Of a stretch of DNA of 64,000 nucleotides, positions 34,221-43,651 are shown in pieces. Under the pieces are notes generated by a model, which was not told the origin of the DNA, did no database searches, and worked only from the letters and a program-made list of their open reading frames with translations. This DNA is from Treponema sp. Marseille-Q3903. Lineage in GTDB: Bacteria > Spirochaetota > Spirochaetia > Treponematales > Treponemataceae. A program made the translations under genes and the position numbers. Numbering within the stretch: the stretch's first letter is position 1; each line of letters begins with the position of its first letter. The stretch lies in the NCBI RefSeq assembly GCF_014334335.1, contig NZ_JACSEU010000001.1:1426001-1490000 (forward strand), given 5' to 3'.

Positions 34221-35672
34221 ATGGGAATAAAATCTGTCAAAGTTAATGCAGTATTGAATTTTGTTCGTTCTATAATGTCTTTAATATTTCCTCTCATCAG
34301 TTTCCCATACGCATCTAAAATTTTGCACCCTGAAGGAATTGGAAAAGTAAATTTTGCTAATCAAACAGTATCTTTATTTTCTGTGATTGCAGGATTAGGG
34401 ATTTATACATACGCTGTTCGAGAAGCTTCAAAAATTCGTGAAAACAAAGAAAAGCTCAATCAGTTTTGTTCCGAAGTGTTCACTTTAAACCTTCTTTCAA
34501 CTCTTTTTGCATATTTAATTTTTTTTAGCGTTATATTTACAGTTCCTAAATACACTGAATATATTCCGTTGCTTTTAATCTCGTCTATAACAATGATTTT
34601 TTCGGTTTTAGGACTTGAATGGTTTTATAGCGCACAAGAAGATTTTTTATATATAACAATAAGGTCAATACTTTTCCAAATAATCGGTTTAATCTTGTTA
34701 TTTGTTTTAGTAAGAGATGAAAATGATTTTTTACAGTATTGTTTTATAACTGTAATAACATATGTAGGTTCAAATTTTCTAAATTTCATTCATTCAAGAA
34801 AATTCATAAAAATCAGGATTGTGAATCCTAAAAAAATATTAAAACATTTTAAGCCGGTTTTTATTTTTTTTGGAATCGTCGTTGCCTCAAGCATTTACAA
34901 TGTTTTAGACACAAACATGCTTGGTCTTTTTTCCAATGATACACAAGTTGGACTTTACACTGCCGGTACAAAAGTGATTCGCATAGCGATTTCTGCTTTG
35001 GCATCTGTCAGTGTTGTGATTGTACCTCGCCTTTCGTATATGTCTGAAAATTCGTCTAAATCGGAATTCGGTGAAATGTTTAAAAAATCTATAAACGTGA
35101 TAGAATTTTTGTGTATCCCAGCCACTTTCGGTATTTTCATATTGAGCGAACCGATCATCTATATTTTATGCGGAATAGAATTTTTTGATTCAATCAATGT
35201 GAGCAGGATTATTTCACCGATTTTATTTTTTATCCTTACAGGAGGTGCTATCGGTGACCAAATTTTTATCCCTCTTCGCAAAGATAAATTGAACCTTTAC
35301 CCTGTGATTGCGGGTGCTTTTATAAATATCATATTAAATTTTATCCTTATTCCTAAATTTGGAGCGGTAGGAGCTGCAATCGGAACAGTTTTTGCAGAAT
35401 CAACTGTAAACATCATTAAATTGATTTTTGCGCGACCGTTTATAAAAGAATATCGTTGTTTTTCAGAAGAATGGAAATATATTTTATCTTCACTTATAAT
35501 GGTCATATCTATTTACTTATTTTTTGTTGTTGTAAAAAATCAATTTATTCGTTTAATAGGCGGATTATTTATAGGTATTTTTGTATATTTTGCGATATGC
35601 TTTCTTTTAAAAACTAAAATTTTACTTTTATTAAATGATAGAATAATAAAACACACAAAGAATAAAAGATAA
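34221..35672 (+). CDS. Wzx-type polysaccharide flippase (MOP superfamily)
   Basis: Membrane transporter that moves undecaprenyl-linked repeat units across the inner membrane. The 483 residues contain about 12-14 hydrophobic segments. The N-terminus FPLISFPYASKILHPEGIG and the motifs LGLEWFYSAQEDF and TKVIRIAISAL are typical of RfbX-like O-antigen flippases. The ATG at 34221 has AAGGTG about ten bases upstream. Its presence implies a Wzx/Wzy-like route, but no Wzy polymerase was recognised in the window. Confidence 0.88.
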   Translation: MGIKSVKVNAVLNFVRSIMSLIFPLISFPYASKILHPEGIGKVNFANQTVSLFSVIAGLGIYTYAVREASKIRENKEKLNQFCSEVFTLNLLSTLFAYLIFFSVIFTVPKYTEYIPLLLISSITMIFSVLGLEWFYSAQEDFLYITIRSILFQIIGLILLFVLVRDENDFLQYCFITVITYVGSNFLNFIHSRKFIKIRIVNPKKILKHFKPVFIFFGIVVASSIYNVLDTNMLGLFSNDTQVGLYTAGTKVIRIAISALASVSVVIVPRLSYMSENSSKSEFGEMFKKSINVIEFLCIPATFGIFILSEPIIYILCGIEFFDSINVSRIISPILFFILTGGAIGDQIFIPLRKDKLNLYPVIAGAFINIILNFILIPKFGAVGAAIGTVFAESTVNIIKLIFARPFIKEYRCFSEEWKYILSSLIMVISIYLFFVVVKNQFIRLIGGLFIGIFVYFAICFLLKTKILLLLNDRIIKHTKNKR

Positions 35673-35683
35673 GGAGATGTTTT

Positions 35684-36808
35684 TTGTTTTTTATAAATAT
35701 ACTCAAAAAGAACGTAAAAAACTATTTACAAAATAAAAAACTCAAAAAATTGATTGCTATAATAAAAAAAAGCTCTTATTTTGATGAAGCCTTTTATAGA
35801 AAAACTTATAACATTCCAAAGAATGTCGATTGTGCAGAACATTATCTTACAAAAGGCTACTTATGCGGCTATAATCTCTCTCCTGAGTTTGATTCCATTA
35901 AATATGAAAATTATTATAAATTATTTTTTAAAAATAATGGAAATCCGCTGATTCGCTTTGAGCAGGATCATAAAAGCATTGAAGACAAACATGATATATC
36001 ATTCCCAAGCAATTGCATAGAAATCGAAAGAAAATTTGCTTTGCAAAAACCAAAGCACAAGCGAGTTGCAATTTTTGCGAGTTTTTCAAATGACGGCAAA
36101 ATCCACGATGATGTTATTTTTTATCTAAAAGGATTAAAAGAGATTGTCGATAACATTATTTTAATCGGCGACAACCCTGTTTTTGAAGACGAAATATCAA
36201 AAATACGAGATTTGGTTTATTTTTGTAAATTTATAAAACACAACGAATACGATTTTGGGTCATATAAAATCGGATATCGATTTTTAAAAGAAAACAATTT
36301 ATTAAAAGATGTCGATGAACTGCTGTTTTGCAATGATTCTTGTATCGGACCGATTTTTCCTTTTTCGGAAGTGATAGAGCAAGCAAAGCCAATAAAGTGT
36401 GATTTTTGGGGATTGACTTCATCAACTACTATCTGTTTTCACATACAATCTTATTTTTTCGTATTGCGCAATTCAGTCATCAAATCAAATGTGATGGACA
36501 GCTTTTTTTCTTACGTAAAACCACAAGAGTCTCCCGAAAATATTATTTTTTATTACGAGATGAAGCTGACTCAATTTTTGGAATTCCACAATTTTGATGG
36601 ATTTGCCGTTTATAAAAGATACGGCATACAAAATCTGCATGAAGATTATGAACTGATTTCTAACCCTTTGGAATTTATGCTCAATTATAGAATGCCTTTG
36701 GTCAAGAAAAAAGTTTTAGACAAAGATAGTGAATATGGAAAATCTGCAAAGTATATCAAAAAAACAAAAGATTATATAAAATCAATTCAGCCCAAGTTGA
36801 TATATTAA
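35684..36808 (+). CDS. RgpF-like rhamnan/polysaccharide synthesis protein
   Basis: Resembles the rhamnan synthesis F family, which modifies or extends rhamnose-rich polymers. In the 374-residue product the family-like core runs from about 120 to 345 with KRVAIFASFSNDGKIHDDV, HNEYDFGSYKIGY, LLFCNDSCIGP and CDFWGLTSS. Initiation uses TTG at 35684, since a strong AAGGAG lies seven bases upstream and the nearby ATG at 35677 is out of frame. The gene follows the flippase by 11 bases. Confidence 0.75.
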   Translation: MFFINILKKNVKNYLQNKKLKKLIAIIKKSSYFDEAFYRKTYNIPKNVDCAEHYLTKGYLCGYNLSPEFDSIKYENYYKLFFKNNGNPLIRFEQDHKSIEDKHDISFPSNCIEIERKFALQKPKHKRVAIFASFSNDGKIHDDVIFYLKGLKEIVDNIILIGDNPVFEDEISKIRDLVYFCKFIKHNEYDFGSYKIGYRFLKENNLLKDVDELLFCNDSCIGPIFPFSEVIEQAKPIKCDFWGLTSSTTICFHIQSYFFVLRNSVIKSNVMDSFFSYVKPQESPENIIFYYEMKLTQFLEFHNFDGFAVYKRYGIQNLHEDYELISNPLEFMLNYRMPLVKKKVLDKDSEYGKSAKYIKKTKDYIKSIQPKLIY

Positions 36809-36825
36809 ATTATTATAGGAGTTCT

Positions 36826-37725
36826 ATGAAAACACTTTATGAATCATTTATAGATTTTAGGTTCTTTCTTGAAAAAGTTTACTCATTTTTCTTTAGAAAT
36901 GATAAAGAAAAAGATACTTACGAATACAACATTTCTTATGTATTGATATTTAAAAATGAAGTTGACTACATAAGAGAATGGATTGAATATCACAGATTGA
37001 TTTCTGGACAAAATACTCATTTTTATCTTTATGATAATAAAAGTACAGATAATCCAAAATTTATTCTTCAAAAATATATTGACGATGGCATTGTAACGTA
37101 TAAATATGTCAACGCAGAAACTTACCCACAAGTTCAAATTTATACAGATGCAATACTAAGATACAGATTTAAAACAAGATATATGGTTTTTATAGATGCC
37201 GATGAATTTATTGTACCTACAGATTCATCTTCAACACTTCAAGATATCATCGATAAACAATTCTCAAAAAAAAATGTTGGTGGAATATGTATAAATTGGC
37301 TTTGTTTCGGCTCTTCAGGAAGAATCTCAAAACCTGAAGGTTTAGTGATCGAATCGTACTTACAACGTTCGAAATTTGAATATGATGCAAATAAACATAT
37401 AAAGACAATCGCAAATCCAAGAAAAGTTATGTGGTTTTCTTGTGCGCATAATCCAAAATATTACAAAAATAATCACAACATCAATGATGAAGATGAATTT
37501 GTGGATGATTTTTATAATTTAAACAGAACTTATAAGCTGTTGAGTCTACATCATTACGCATCAAAATCTTTAGAAGAATCTGAAAAAAGAGTTCAAAAAG
37601 GATTTGGGAAAAAATGGTATGGAAATAAAACAAATTCTAAGCATTCTCCTCACGATTTTAATGATGTCTTTGATGATTCGATCTTAAGATATGCGGAGGA
37701 AGTAAAAAAGAGGCTTCAGTTGTAA
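36826..37725 (+). CDS. Glycosyltransferase, GT92/GT2-like
   Basis: Putative sugar transferase with a GT-A fold. The 299 residues have LIFKNEVDYIREWIEYH at the start of the nucleotide-sugar domain, FYLYDNKSTDN, and the metal-binding motif FIDADEFIVP near 120, followed by HHYASKSLEES late in the sequence. The ExxYIREW-IEYH and DADEF pattern matches glycosyltransferase family 92 (DUF23-like). Donor and acceptor are unknown. An AGGAG ribosome-binding site precedes the ATG. The 3' end overlaps that of the convergent GT2 gene by ten bases. Confidence 0.75.
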   Translation: MKTLYESFIDFRFFLEKVYSFFFRNDKEKDTYEYNISYVLIFKNEVDYIREWIEYHRLISGQNTHFYLYDNKSTDNPKFILQKYIDDGIVTYKYVNAETYPQVQIYTDAILRYRFKTRYMVFIDADEFIVPTDSSSTLQDIIDKQFSKKNVGGICINWLCFGSSGRISKPEGLVIESYLQRSKFEYDANKHIKTIANPRKVMWFSCAHNPKYYKNNHNINDEDEFVDDFYNLNRTYKLLSLHHYASKSLEESEKRVQKGFGKKWYGNKTNSKHSPHDFNDVFDDSILRYAEEVKKRLQL

Positions 37726-38597
37726 TCTTTTAGGCTTTTTTTTGCATTTTTGTATATCTTCCAGTGATTTATGCATTTTATGCTGAAAATACACTCTTGA
37801 ATTATCAGTTTCCGCAGATTTTTTTTATATTCAAAAAGTTTTGAGTAATTCGGGTAATATTTTTGTATAAATAAATTATTTCGCATTATATAAAACAATC
37901 TGAAATCCGAATGGTTGTTGATTTTGTAAAAAAAAGTTTTTTTATCATCGCCTAAACTGTGTTTAAAAACAATATTATCATTTATTATGATTAAATATCC
38001 GGCATCTCTGAGACGATAGCAAAATTCATGGTCTACTTCATCGATGAATAACCACTCGTTGAATTTTCCAACATTTTTCCATGCAGTTAAATTAATTATA
38101 TTTGCGCTCGTAAGCACTCTTTCACACTGATGAATCGGCGAGAGTTTATTTTTAATTTTTAATGCTTTTTTTATAATTTGTTTTATTTTTTGCTTAATTA
38201 TCTCAACTTTTGCTGTAGGTTTTAAGTTTGCATTTGCTGCAAAACTGACTATCTTATTGTTTTCGTTAAATGCGGATTCGACGTAATTCAGATAATTCGT
38301 CAAATTGACAGAATCCCATGAAGAATCCTGATCCATCGTCATTATCCAGTCAAAATTGTCATCGAGCGCTTTTTCGCACCCCTGATTCAATGCAGCAGCA
38401 ATTCCTTTATTTTTCATATTTGGAATATAAATCGCATTATCGATTTTTTTTGCTAGAAAAGCGTTATCTGATTGTGAGTTGTCAATTATATAGACTGATT
38501 TAAAAAATTTTGAATATGTGAGTATATTTTTTATACATTCTGCTTCACCTACAGATTCAATTGGGTTATACCATATCACAGTACAAGCTATCTTCAT
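37716..38597 (-). CDS. GT2 glycosyltransferase, rhamnosyltransferase-like
   Basis: Inverting GT-A enzyme, opposite in strand to the surrounding locus. The 293 residues begin MKIACTVIWYNP and contain YIIDNSQSDN, NKGIAAALNQGCEKA, the metal motif TMDQDSSW and FIDEVDHEFCYRLRDAGY, which together resemble WbbL/RfbF-type rhamnosyltransferases. That fits the presence of rfbD. The ATG at 38597 has GGAGTG about 12 bases upstream. The upstream 180 bases contain no other gene. Confidence 0.82.
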   Translation of the reverse strand: MKIACTVIWYNPIESVGEAECIKNILTYSKFFKSVYIIDNSQSDNAFLAKKIDNAIYIPNMKNKGIAAALNQGCEKALDDNFDWIMTMDQDSSWDSVNLTNYLNYVESAFNENNKIVSFAANANLKPTAKVEIIKQKIKQIIKKALKIKNKLSPIHQCERVLTSANIINLTAWKNVGKFNEWLFIDEVDHEFCYRLRDAGYLIIINDNIVFKHSLGDDKKTFFYKINNHSDFRLFYIMRNNLFIQKYYPNYSKLFEYKKNLRKLIIQECIFSIKCINHWKIYKNAKKSLKDYN

Positions 38598-38778
38598 TTT
38601 ATTTATCACTCCAATTCTCACACACTATTAATTATCAATTTTGATATATTCTTTGAGAACGCTTTTTTACATAAAAACTATAACTATCATAACGATTTTG
38701 ATGATGGTTTGAAAGTATAAGTTCAGCCTAATAAAATTACTGGAATAAAAAAAATATATATGCTAAAATTTTAATGAA

Positions 38779-39656
38779 ATGATTTCTATAGCGATGACAA
38801 CATTCAATGGAGAAAAATATCTTCGCAGTCAATTAGATTCAATATTAAATCAAACACATACCGATTTTGAACTTATAATTTGCGACGATTGTTCTACAGA
38901 CTCAACAGTTTACATATAAACGAATATAAAGCTAAGATTCAAGAATAAAATTGTTTATAAATGAAACTAATCTTGGATTTAAATTTTGAAAAGCGATTTC
39001 TTTATGTAAAGGGGAATATATTGCTTGGATCAAGATGATTGCTGGACAAAAATCACCTTCAGCTTTTAGTTGAAAATATTAAAGATAGCTATTTAATATG
39101 CGGAAACAATCTTATAGTAAACGATGATGGTAAATCTACCGGAATTGATTTTTTTAATAGCAATAAATTTTCGCCTAAGATTTTTAAAACGAATAAAGAT
39201 ATATTAAAAAGAATTTTATTATGCGGAAATTGTTTTCAAGGTGCTTCAATGATGATGACAAAAGAATTTGCAGAGCGATTGTTACCTTTCCCAGAAAACA
39301 TAGAATATCATGATTTATGGATGTCTTCATTAGCTTCTGCACAGAACAAGTTTTCTTATACGACAGAGATTGTAACTTTGTATCGGCAGCATTCTTTACA
39401 AGTAACTAGAAAAAGTATAAAAGCGGAACAGTTTTATATTTCGAGATTGGAATTGATTTCAAACTTAAAGAAAAATAATATTTATAAAGAAAACGCCAAA
39501 GAAATAGAAAATATAGAAAAATTTTTATTAAATCAAAACAATTTATCAGGTCGAGTAAAAAATACAGTTTACTTTTTTGAAAATTATAAGTACATTCACC
39601 CGTTAAAATATAAACATATATTCCATTATTTAAAATATTTATTAAAAGGACTATAG
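38779..39656 (+). pseudogene. Broken GT2 glycosyltransferase
   Basis: The N-terminal piece starts at ATG 38779 (MISIAMTTFNGEKYLRSQLD) and stops at 38917-38919 after CDDCSTDST. Conserved GT2 sequence then continues in other frames: NETNLGF near 38963-38980, AISLCKGEYIA at about 38993-39025, and DQDDCW near 39030. The rest, from about 39039 to 39656, reads on as a normal GT2 C-terminal part (SMMMTKEFAERLLPFPE). At least four small indels within about 135 bases are needed to restore one frame. The long 3' frame still lacks the catalytic start, so the product is very likely inactive. Confidence 0.8.
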
Positions 39657-39661
39657 ATAAA

Positions 39662-40474
39662 GTGAAAAAACTAAATAGCGATGAAATCAAAAAAATAGAA
39701 AATAATATCCTCTCCGTCTATGCCGATTTTTGTGAAAAAAATAATTTAAAATATTATCTCGCATACGGAACATTGCTTGGAGCTGCAAGACACAAAGGTT
39801 TTATTCCTTGGGACGATGATATAGACGTCATCATGCAGCGTCAAGATTATGATAAAATGCAACAGATATTAAAAGAAAAAGGCAACCACATCTCTCAAAA
39901 TATTGTGTTAAAAACTCCTTACGATAAAGATTATGCATACCAGTACTGTAAAATCATAGATACGAATACTGTCGTGTATGAAAAGAATATAAAAAATAAG
40001 TTTAAGACATCTCTTTGGATCGACATATTTGTGTACGACAAAATTCCGGAAGATAAAAAAAATCAGAAAGCTTTCCAAAATAAATTGTACAAAATGAGAA
40101 AATATTACTTTTATTCAATAGAAAAAAAATACCAAGGTCACAGCGTTCCGGGCTTAATTAAATACAATCTAATTAAATTTTTTGTCACTCCAATATATTC
40201 TATAATCAATCAAAAAGTACGCATCGCAAAGCTCGCCGATAAATACGCAAACTCAGATTCAAACACATGGTTTTGTTCTTTGTTTTCAGAACCGAACACA
40301 AAATTTATCATGTCAAATGAATTTGAACAAACAAAAATACAATTTGAAGGCAAGGAATATACTACATTTAAAAACTATGATAAAGTTTTAAGAGACTATT
40401 ATGGTGACTACATGCAGTTACCTGATGAAGATAAACGAATTTCACACGATATGGATGCGTATCTAAAAGAGTAA
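39662..40474 (+). CDS. LicD-family phosphotransferase
   Basis: LicD-type nucleotidyltransferase-fold enzymes attach phosphocholine or other phospho-groups to surface glycans. The 270 residues have the diagnostic YGTLLGAARHKGFIPWDDDI segment with the catalytic Asp cluster, and later YCKIIDTNTVVYEK and SLWIDIFVYDKIP. The start codon is GTG at 39662, with AAAGGA about 11 bases upstream. It lies five bases after the broken GT2 gene and four before the GT8 gene. The transferred group cannot be told from sequence; no choline uptake or licC gene was seen here. Confidence 0.88.
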   Translation: MKKLNSDEIKKIENNILSVYADFCEKNNLKYYLAYGTLLGAARHKGFIPWDDDIDVIMQRQDYDKMQQILKEKGNHISQNIVLKTPYDKDYAYQYCKIIDTNTVVYEKNIKNKFKTSLWIDIFVYDKIPEDKKNQKAFQNKLYKMRKYYFYSIEKKYQGHSVPGLIKYNLIKFFVTPIYSIINQKVRIAKLADKYANSDSNTWFCSLFSEPNTKFIMSNEFEQTKIQFEGKEYTTFKNYDKVLRDYYGDYMQLPDEDKRISHDMDAYLKE

Positions 40475-40478
40475 AAAG

Positions 40479-41465
40479 ATGATCAATATAGCGATTTGTA
40501 TAGACAATAGATTTGTGATGCAGGCGGGAGTTTTTATGACTTCTGTCTGCGTATCGAACACATGTAACGACATCACTTTTTATGTTGTAAGCGACTCTCT
40601 GTCAGATGATGACAAAGTAAAATTGACAGACACAGTTATAAAATACAACAAAAACATTGAGTTTGTGTCTCTCGATTTAAATAAACTAAAAGATTTCCCC
40701 GTTAGAAAAGGCGATCATATTTCTCTTGCTACATATTATAGACTCCTCTTGCCTGTTATCCTCCCTGAATCTGTAGATAAAGTGCTTTATGCAGACTGCG
40801 ACATGCTCGTCGTAGATAATTTAAAAGATTTTTACGACACTGACATATCAAATTACTCAGTCGCTATGACCGCAGATATGTTTTATGATGATGACAAAAT
40901 CACAACACGGCTTCTCTACGATGTAAAATATCATTACTTTAATGCCGGCATGCTCCTTATAAACCTCAAATGGTGGCGTAAAAATGATATTGCAAAAAAA
41001 GCAATTGCGTTTGTAGTAGAACATAAAGAATTATGTCTCGCGCACGATCAAGATGCGTTGAACGCTGTGCTTCATGGAACTATTTTACGAGCTCCATCAA
41101 GATATAACATTCAGCTTGATTTTTTGCGAAAAAATCCATCAAATATGATTATAAAAGATGACGATGTGTTAAAAGAATCTCTAAACTCCCCTCGTTCACC
41201 GTGTATAATTCACTTTACAGGTCCTTCAAAACCATGGCACACGCACAGTTTTAATCCGTATGATCCTCTTTGGGATTATTTTCAAGAACGGACGCAATGG
41301 AAGACTCTTCAAAAATCTGAAGAATACGTCGGATACATGAAGTTTAAAAAATACACAAAACTGATTCTTGGAAAACTTCACATAATGCCGGCGCTTATCA
41401 CACGATATATAAGTGTTGATAGAGAAATATTGGAAATTAAAAATAAATTTAAGGGAATACAATGA
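40479..41465 (+). CDS. GT8-family glycosyltransferase
   Basis: Retaining glucosyl- or galactosyltransferase of the WaaO/J, glycogenin-like family. The 328 residues carry ISLATYYRLLLP, the DxD metal motif LYADCDMLVV, FNAGMLLINLKWW, AHDQDALNAVL and the C-terminal IIHFTGPSKPW motif. These are classical GT8 features in the correct order. Sugar donor is probably UDP-glucose or UDP-galactose. The stop overlaps the next start (ATGA), so it is translationally coupled with the GT4 genes. Confidence 0.9.
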   Translation: MINIAICIDNRFVMQAGVFMTSVCVSNTCNDITFYVVSDSLSDDDKVKLTDTVIKYNKNIEFVSLDLNKLKDFPVRKGDHISLATYYRLLLPVILPESVDKVLYADCDMLVVDNLKDFYDTDISNYSVAMTADMFYDDDKITTRLLYDVKYHYFNAGMLLINLKWWRKNDIAKKAIAFVVEHKELCLAHDQDALNAVLHGTILRAPSRYNIQLDFLRKNPSNMIIKDDDVLKESLNSPRSPCIIHFTGPSKPWHTHSFNPYDPLWDYFQERTQWKTLQKSEEYVGYMKFKKYTKLILGKLHIMPALITRYISVDREILEIKNKFKGIQ

Positions 41466-42514
41466 TAATTGTAAACGGCGCTTTTTTATGCAGAAATCTC
41501 ACGGGAATTGAGAGATTTGCCTTTGAAATATGCAAAAATCTTGACAGCATTATTCCTAAAGATAAGATTGGAATCTACATTCCTGCAAATGCGAAAATCA
41601 AGCCAAAATATAAAAATATAAAATGTTTGTATTCAAAAAAAGAATGCAAAAGATTTCCATATTGGGATCATGTTATTTTTAGAAATTTTGTAAAAAAAAA
41701 TCGTTTTATTCCTCTAAGTTTTTCAAATGTTGCTCCACTTTTTTGTCCAGGCATAGTTTTTATTCACGATATTTATGCAAAACTTTATCCTAAAGACTTT
41801 AGCTCTTTTAAAGATAAATTGATAAAAATTTATATGTGTATGATGTATTTTTATGCCGTAAAGTGTGCAAAACTTTTGCTTACCGTAAGCGAGTTCAGCA
41901 AGAAGCAGATTGCAAAAGCATATAAAATTCCTGAAGAAAAAATTTTTGTCATACCAAACGGATGGGAGCATTTTTCTGAAGTTGAAGAAGATTTTTCAAT
42001 TTTTGAAAAGTTTCCTTTGTTGAAAGCAAGAGATTTTTATTTTACGCTTGGAAGCCTTTCAAAGCGTAAAAATCTTAAATGGATTGCAGATTATGCTGAA
42101 AAAAATCCGAAAGAGCTTTTTGCAATTTCAGGAAAAGCGATATCCGGTCTTGTACCACCTGAATTAAAAAAACTTCAAACATTGAAAAATGTCATACTTT
42201 TAGGATATGTCAGCGACGGGAATGTAAAAGCCCTCATGAAAAAATGCAAAGCGTTCATCTTCCCAAGTTATTACGAAGGATTTGGAATCCCTCCTCTCGA
42301 AGCTCTTTCTGTAGGGGCAAAGGCTGTTGTTTCAAATGCAGCATCTTTACCGGAAATCTATCAGGACTGTGCTTACTATATTTCGCCTGACAATACAGAT
42401 GTAAACCTCGAAGAGCTTATTTCAAAAAATGTTGAAAATCCTTCAAAAATTTTAGAAAAGTACACTTATAAAAATGCGGCGCATCGGCTTTATCAGCTCT
42501 TGGAATTCGAGTGA
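41462..42514 (+). CDS. GT4-family glycosyltransferase
   Basis: GT-B glycosyltransferase of 350 residues. The N-terminal domain opens MIIVNGAFLCRNLTGIERFA, a start common among mannosyl/rhamnosyl GT4 proteins. The donor domain carries FTLGSLSKRKNLKW and PSYYEGFGIPPLEAL, the E-x7-E nucleotide-sugar motif. Donor sugar is unknown; GDP-mannose or dTDP-rhamnose are candidates by family. It overlaps the GT8 gene by four bases, while 93 bases without a visible gene separate it from the next GT4. Confidence 0.88.
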   Translation: MIIVNGAFLCRNLTGIERFAFEICKNLDSIIPKDKIGIYIPANAKIKPKYKNIKCLYSKKECKRFPYWDHVIFRNFVKKNRFIPLSFSNVAPLFCPGIVFIHDIYAKLYPKDFSSFKDKLIKIYMCMMYFYAVKCAKLLLTVSEFSKKQIAKAYKIPEEKIFVIPNGWEHFSEVEEDFSIFEKFPLLKARDFYFTLGSLSKRKNLKWIADYAEKNPKELFAISGKAISGLVPPELKKLQTLKNVILLGYVSDGNVKALMKKCKAFIFPSYYEGFGIPPLEALSVGAKAVVSNAASLPEIYQDCAYYISPDNTDVNLEELISKNVENPSKILEKYTYKNAAHRLYQLLEFE

Positions 42515-42607
42515 TTGTGCTTCCTACCGCGTTACATAAACTTGCCGTACGTAATAAAAACTATTATGATTTATTATAAAAACTTTAACAGGATATAAAA
42601 TAATTTT

Positions 42608-43651
42608 ATGAAACTTTTCATCGATTGCAGAATGATTAAAAGCGGAGGAATCGGTTCTTATCTGAAATCCCTTCTCCCGTTTTTTGTTGAAAATTATCAA
42701 TGTACGTTACTCGGAGACGCAGACTTATTAAAAGAATACTTAAATTTTAAGTCTGTGAAAATAATCGACTGCAATATAAAAAGTTTTTCACTGAAAGAAT
42801 TATTTTTTTTCCCAAAAGCGATTTTGGCTGAAATAAATAAATGCGATATCTATTACACTCCATACTGCAACATTCCGTGCAGGATAAAAATTCCAATCTA
42901 TTCGACGATTCACGATGTAGTTTTTCTTGATGTGAAAGAACTTGCTGGAAAAATCGGGACAATTATCAGAAAGTGGTTTTATCAGCGTGCGATAAACAGA
43001 TCAAAAGCCGTTTTTACAGTCTCTAATTTTTCTAAAGAGAGAATTGAACATCACTTAAAAACTTTGAACACTCCTGTCATCGTCACTTACAATGCAGTCC
43101 CACAATGGTTTTGTAAAAATGATAGCAAAATAGTTGCAAAATCTGATATGATTTTGTTTACAGGAAATATAAAAAAACACAAAGGGCTTGATATTCTCTT
43201 ACATGCATTTCAAAAAGCATTATCAAAAGGATTAAATGCAAAACTTTTTATTGTCGGGAATGCAGAAAATTTTCGCACTGAAGACTCTTCTATCTTTGAA
43301 AAAATCAACGCAATGCCAAAAGATTCGGTTGAATTTACTGGCAGAATATCTGATGAAAAATTAAATCAATATTATTCCAAAGCAAAATTGCTTGTTCAAC
43401 CGTCTTTATATGAAGGGTTTGGAATGCCTCCGATGGAAGCATTGAGTCTTGGGACAAATGTCGTACTGTCCGATATCCCCGTCTTCAAAGAAATCTATAA
43501 AGATTTTCCCGTAACTTATTTTAAGGCTGGCAATTCCGATGATTTATGTAAAAAAATCATAGAAAGCTTTAATAAGCCTTCTCCAAAAATAAAAAACAAT
43601 CGATACTCTTTTGAAAAAACGTTTGAAATTATAAAAGGAGCTCTAAAATGA
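42608..43651 (+). CDS. GT4-family glycosyltransferase
   Basis: GT-B glycosyltransferase of 347 residues. The N-terminal part reads MKLFIDCRMIKSGGIGSYLK and includes STIHDVVFLD and VFTVSNFSKERIEHH. The donor half has FTGNIKKHKGLDILLHAF and PSLYEGFGMPPMEALSLG. It resembles the neighbour at 41462 in plan but differs enough in sequence that it is not a recent tandem copy. It ends in a four-base ATGA overlap with the next gene. Confidence 0.88.
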   Translation: MKLFIDCRMIKSGGIGSYLKSLLPFFVENYQCTLLGDADLLKEYLNFKSVKIIDCNIKSFSLKELFFFPKAILAEINKCDIYYTPYCNIPCRIKIPIYSTIHDVVFLDVKELAGKIGTIIRKWFYQRAINRSKAVFTVSNFSKERIEHHLKTLNTPVIVTYNAVPQWFCKNDSKIVAKSDMILFTGNIKKHKGLDILLHAFQKALSKGLNAKLFIVGNAENFRTEDSSIFEKINAMPKDSVEFTGRISDEKLNQYYSKAKLLVQPSLYEGFGMPPMEALSLGTNVVLSDIPVFKEIYKDFPVTYFKAGNSDDLCKKIIESFNKPSPKIKNNRYSFEKTFEIIKGALK

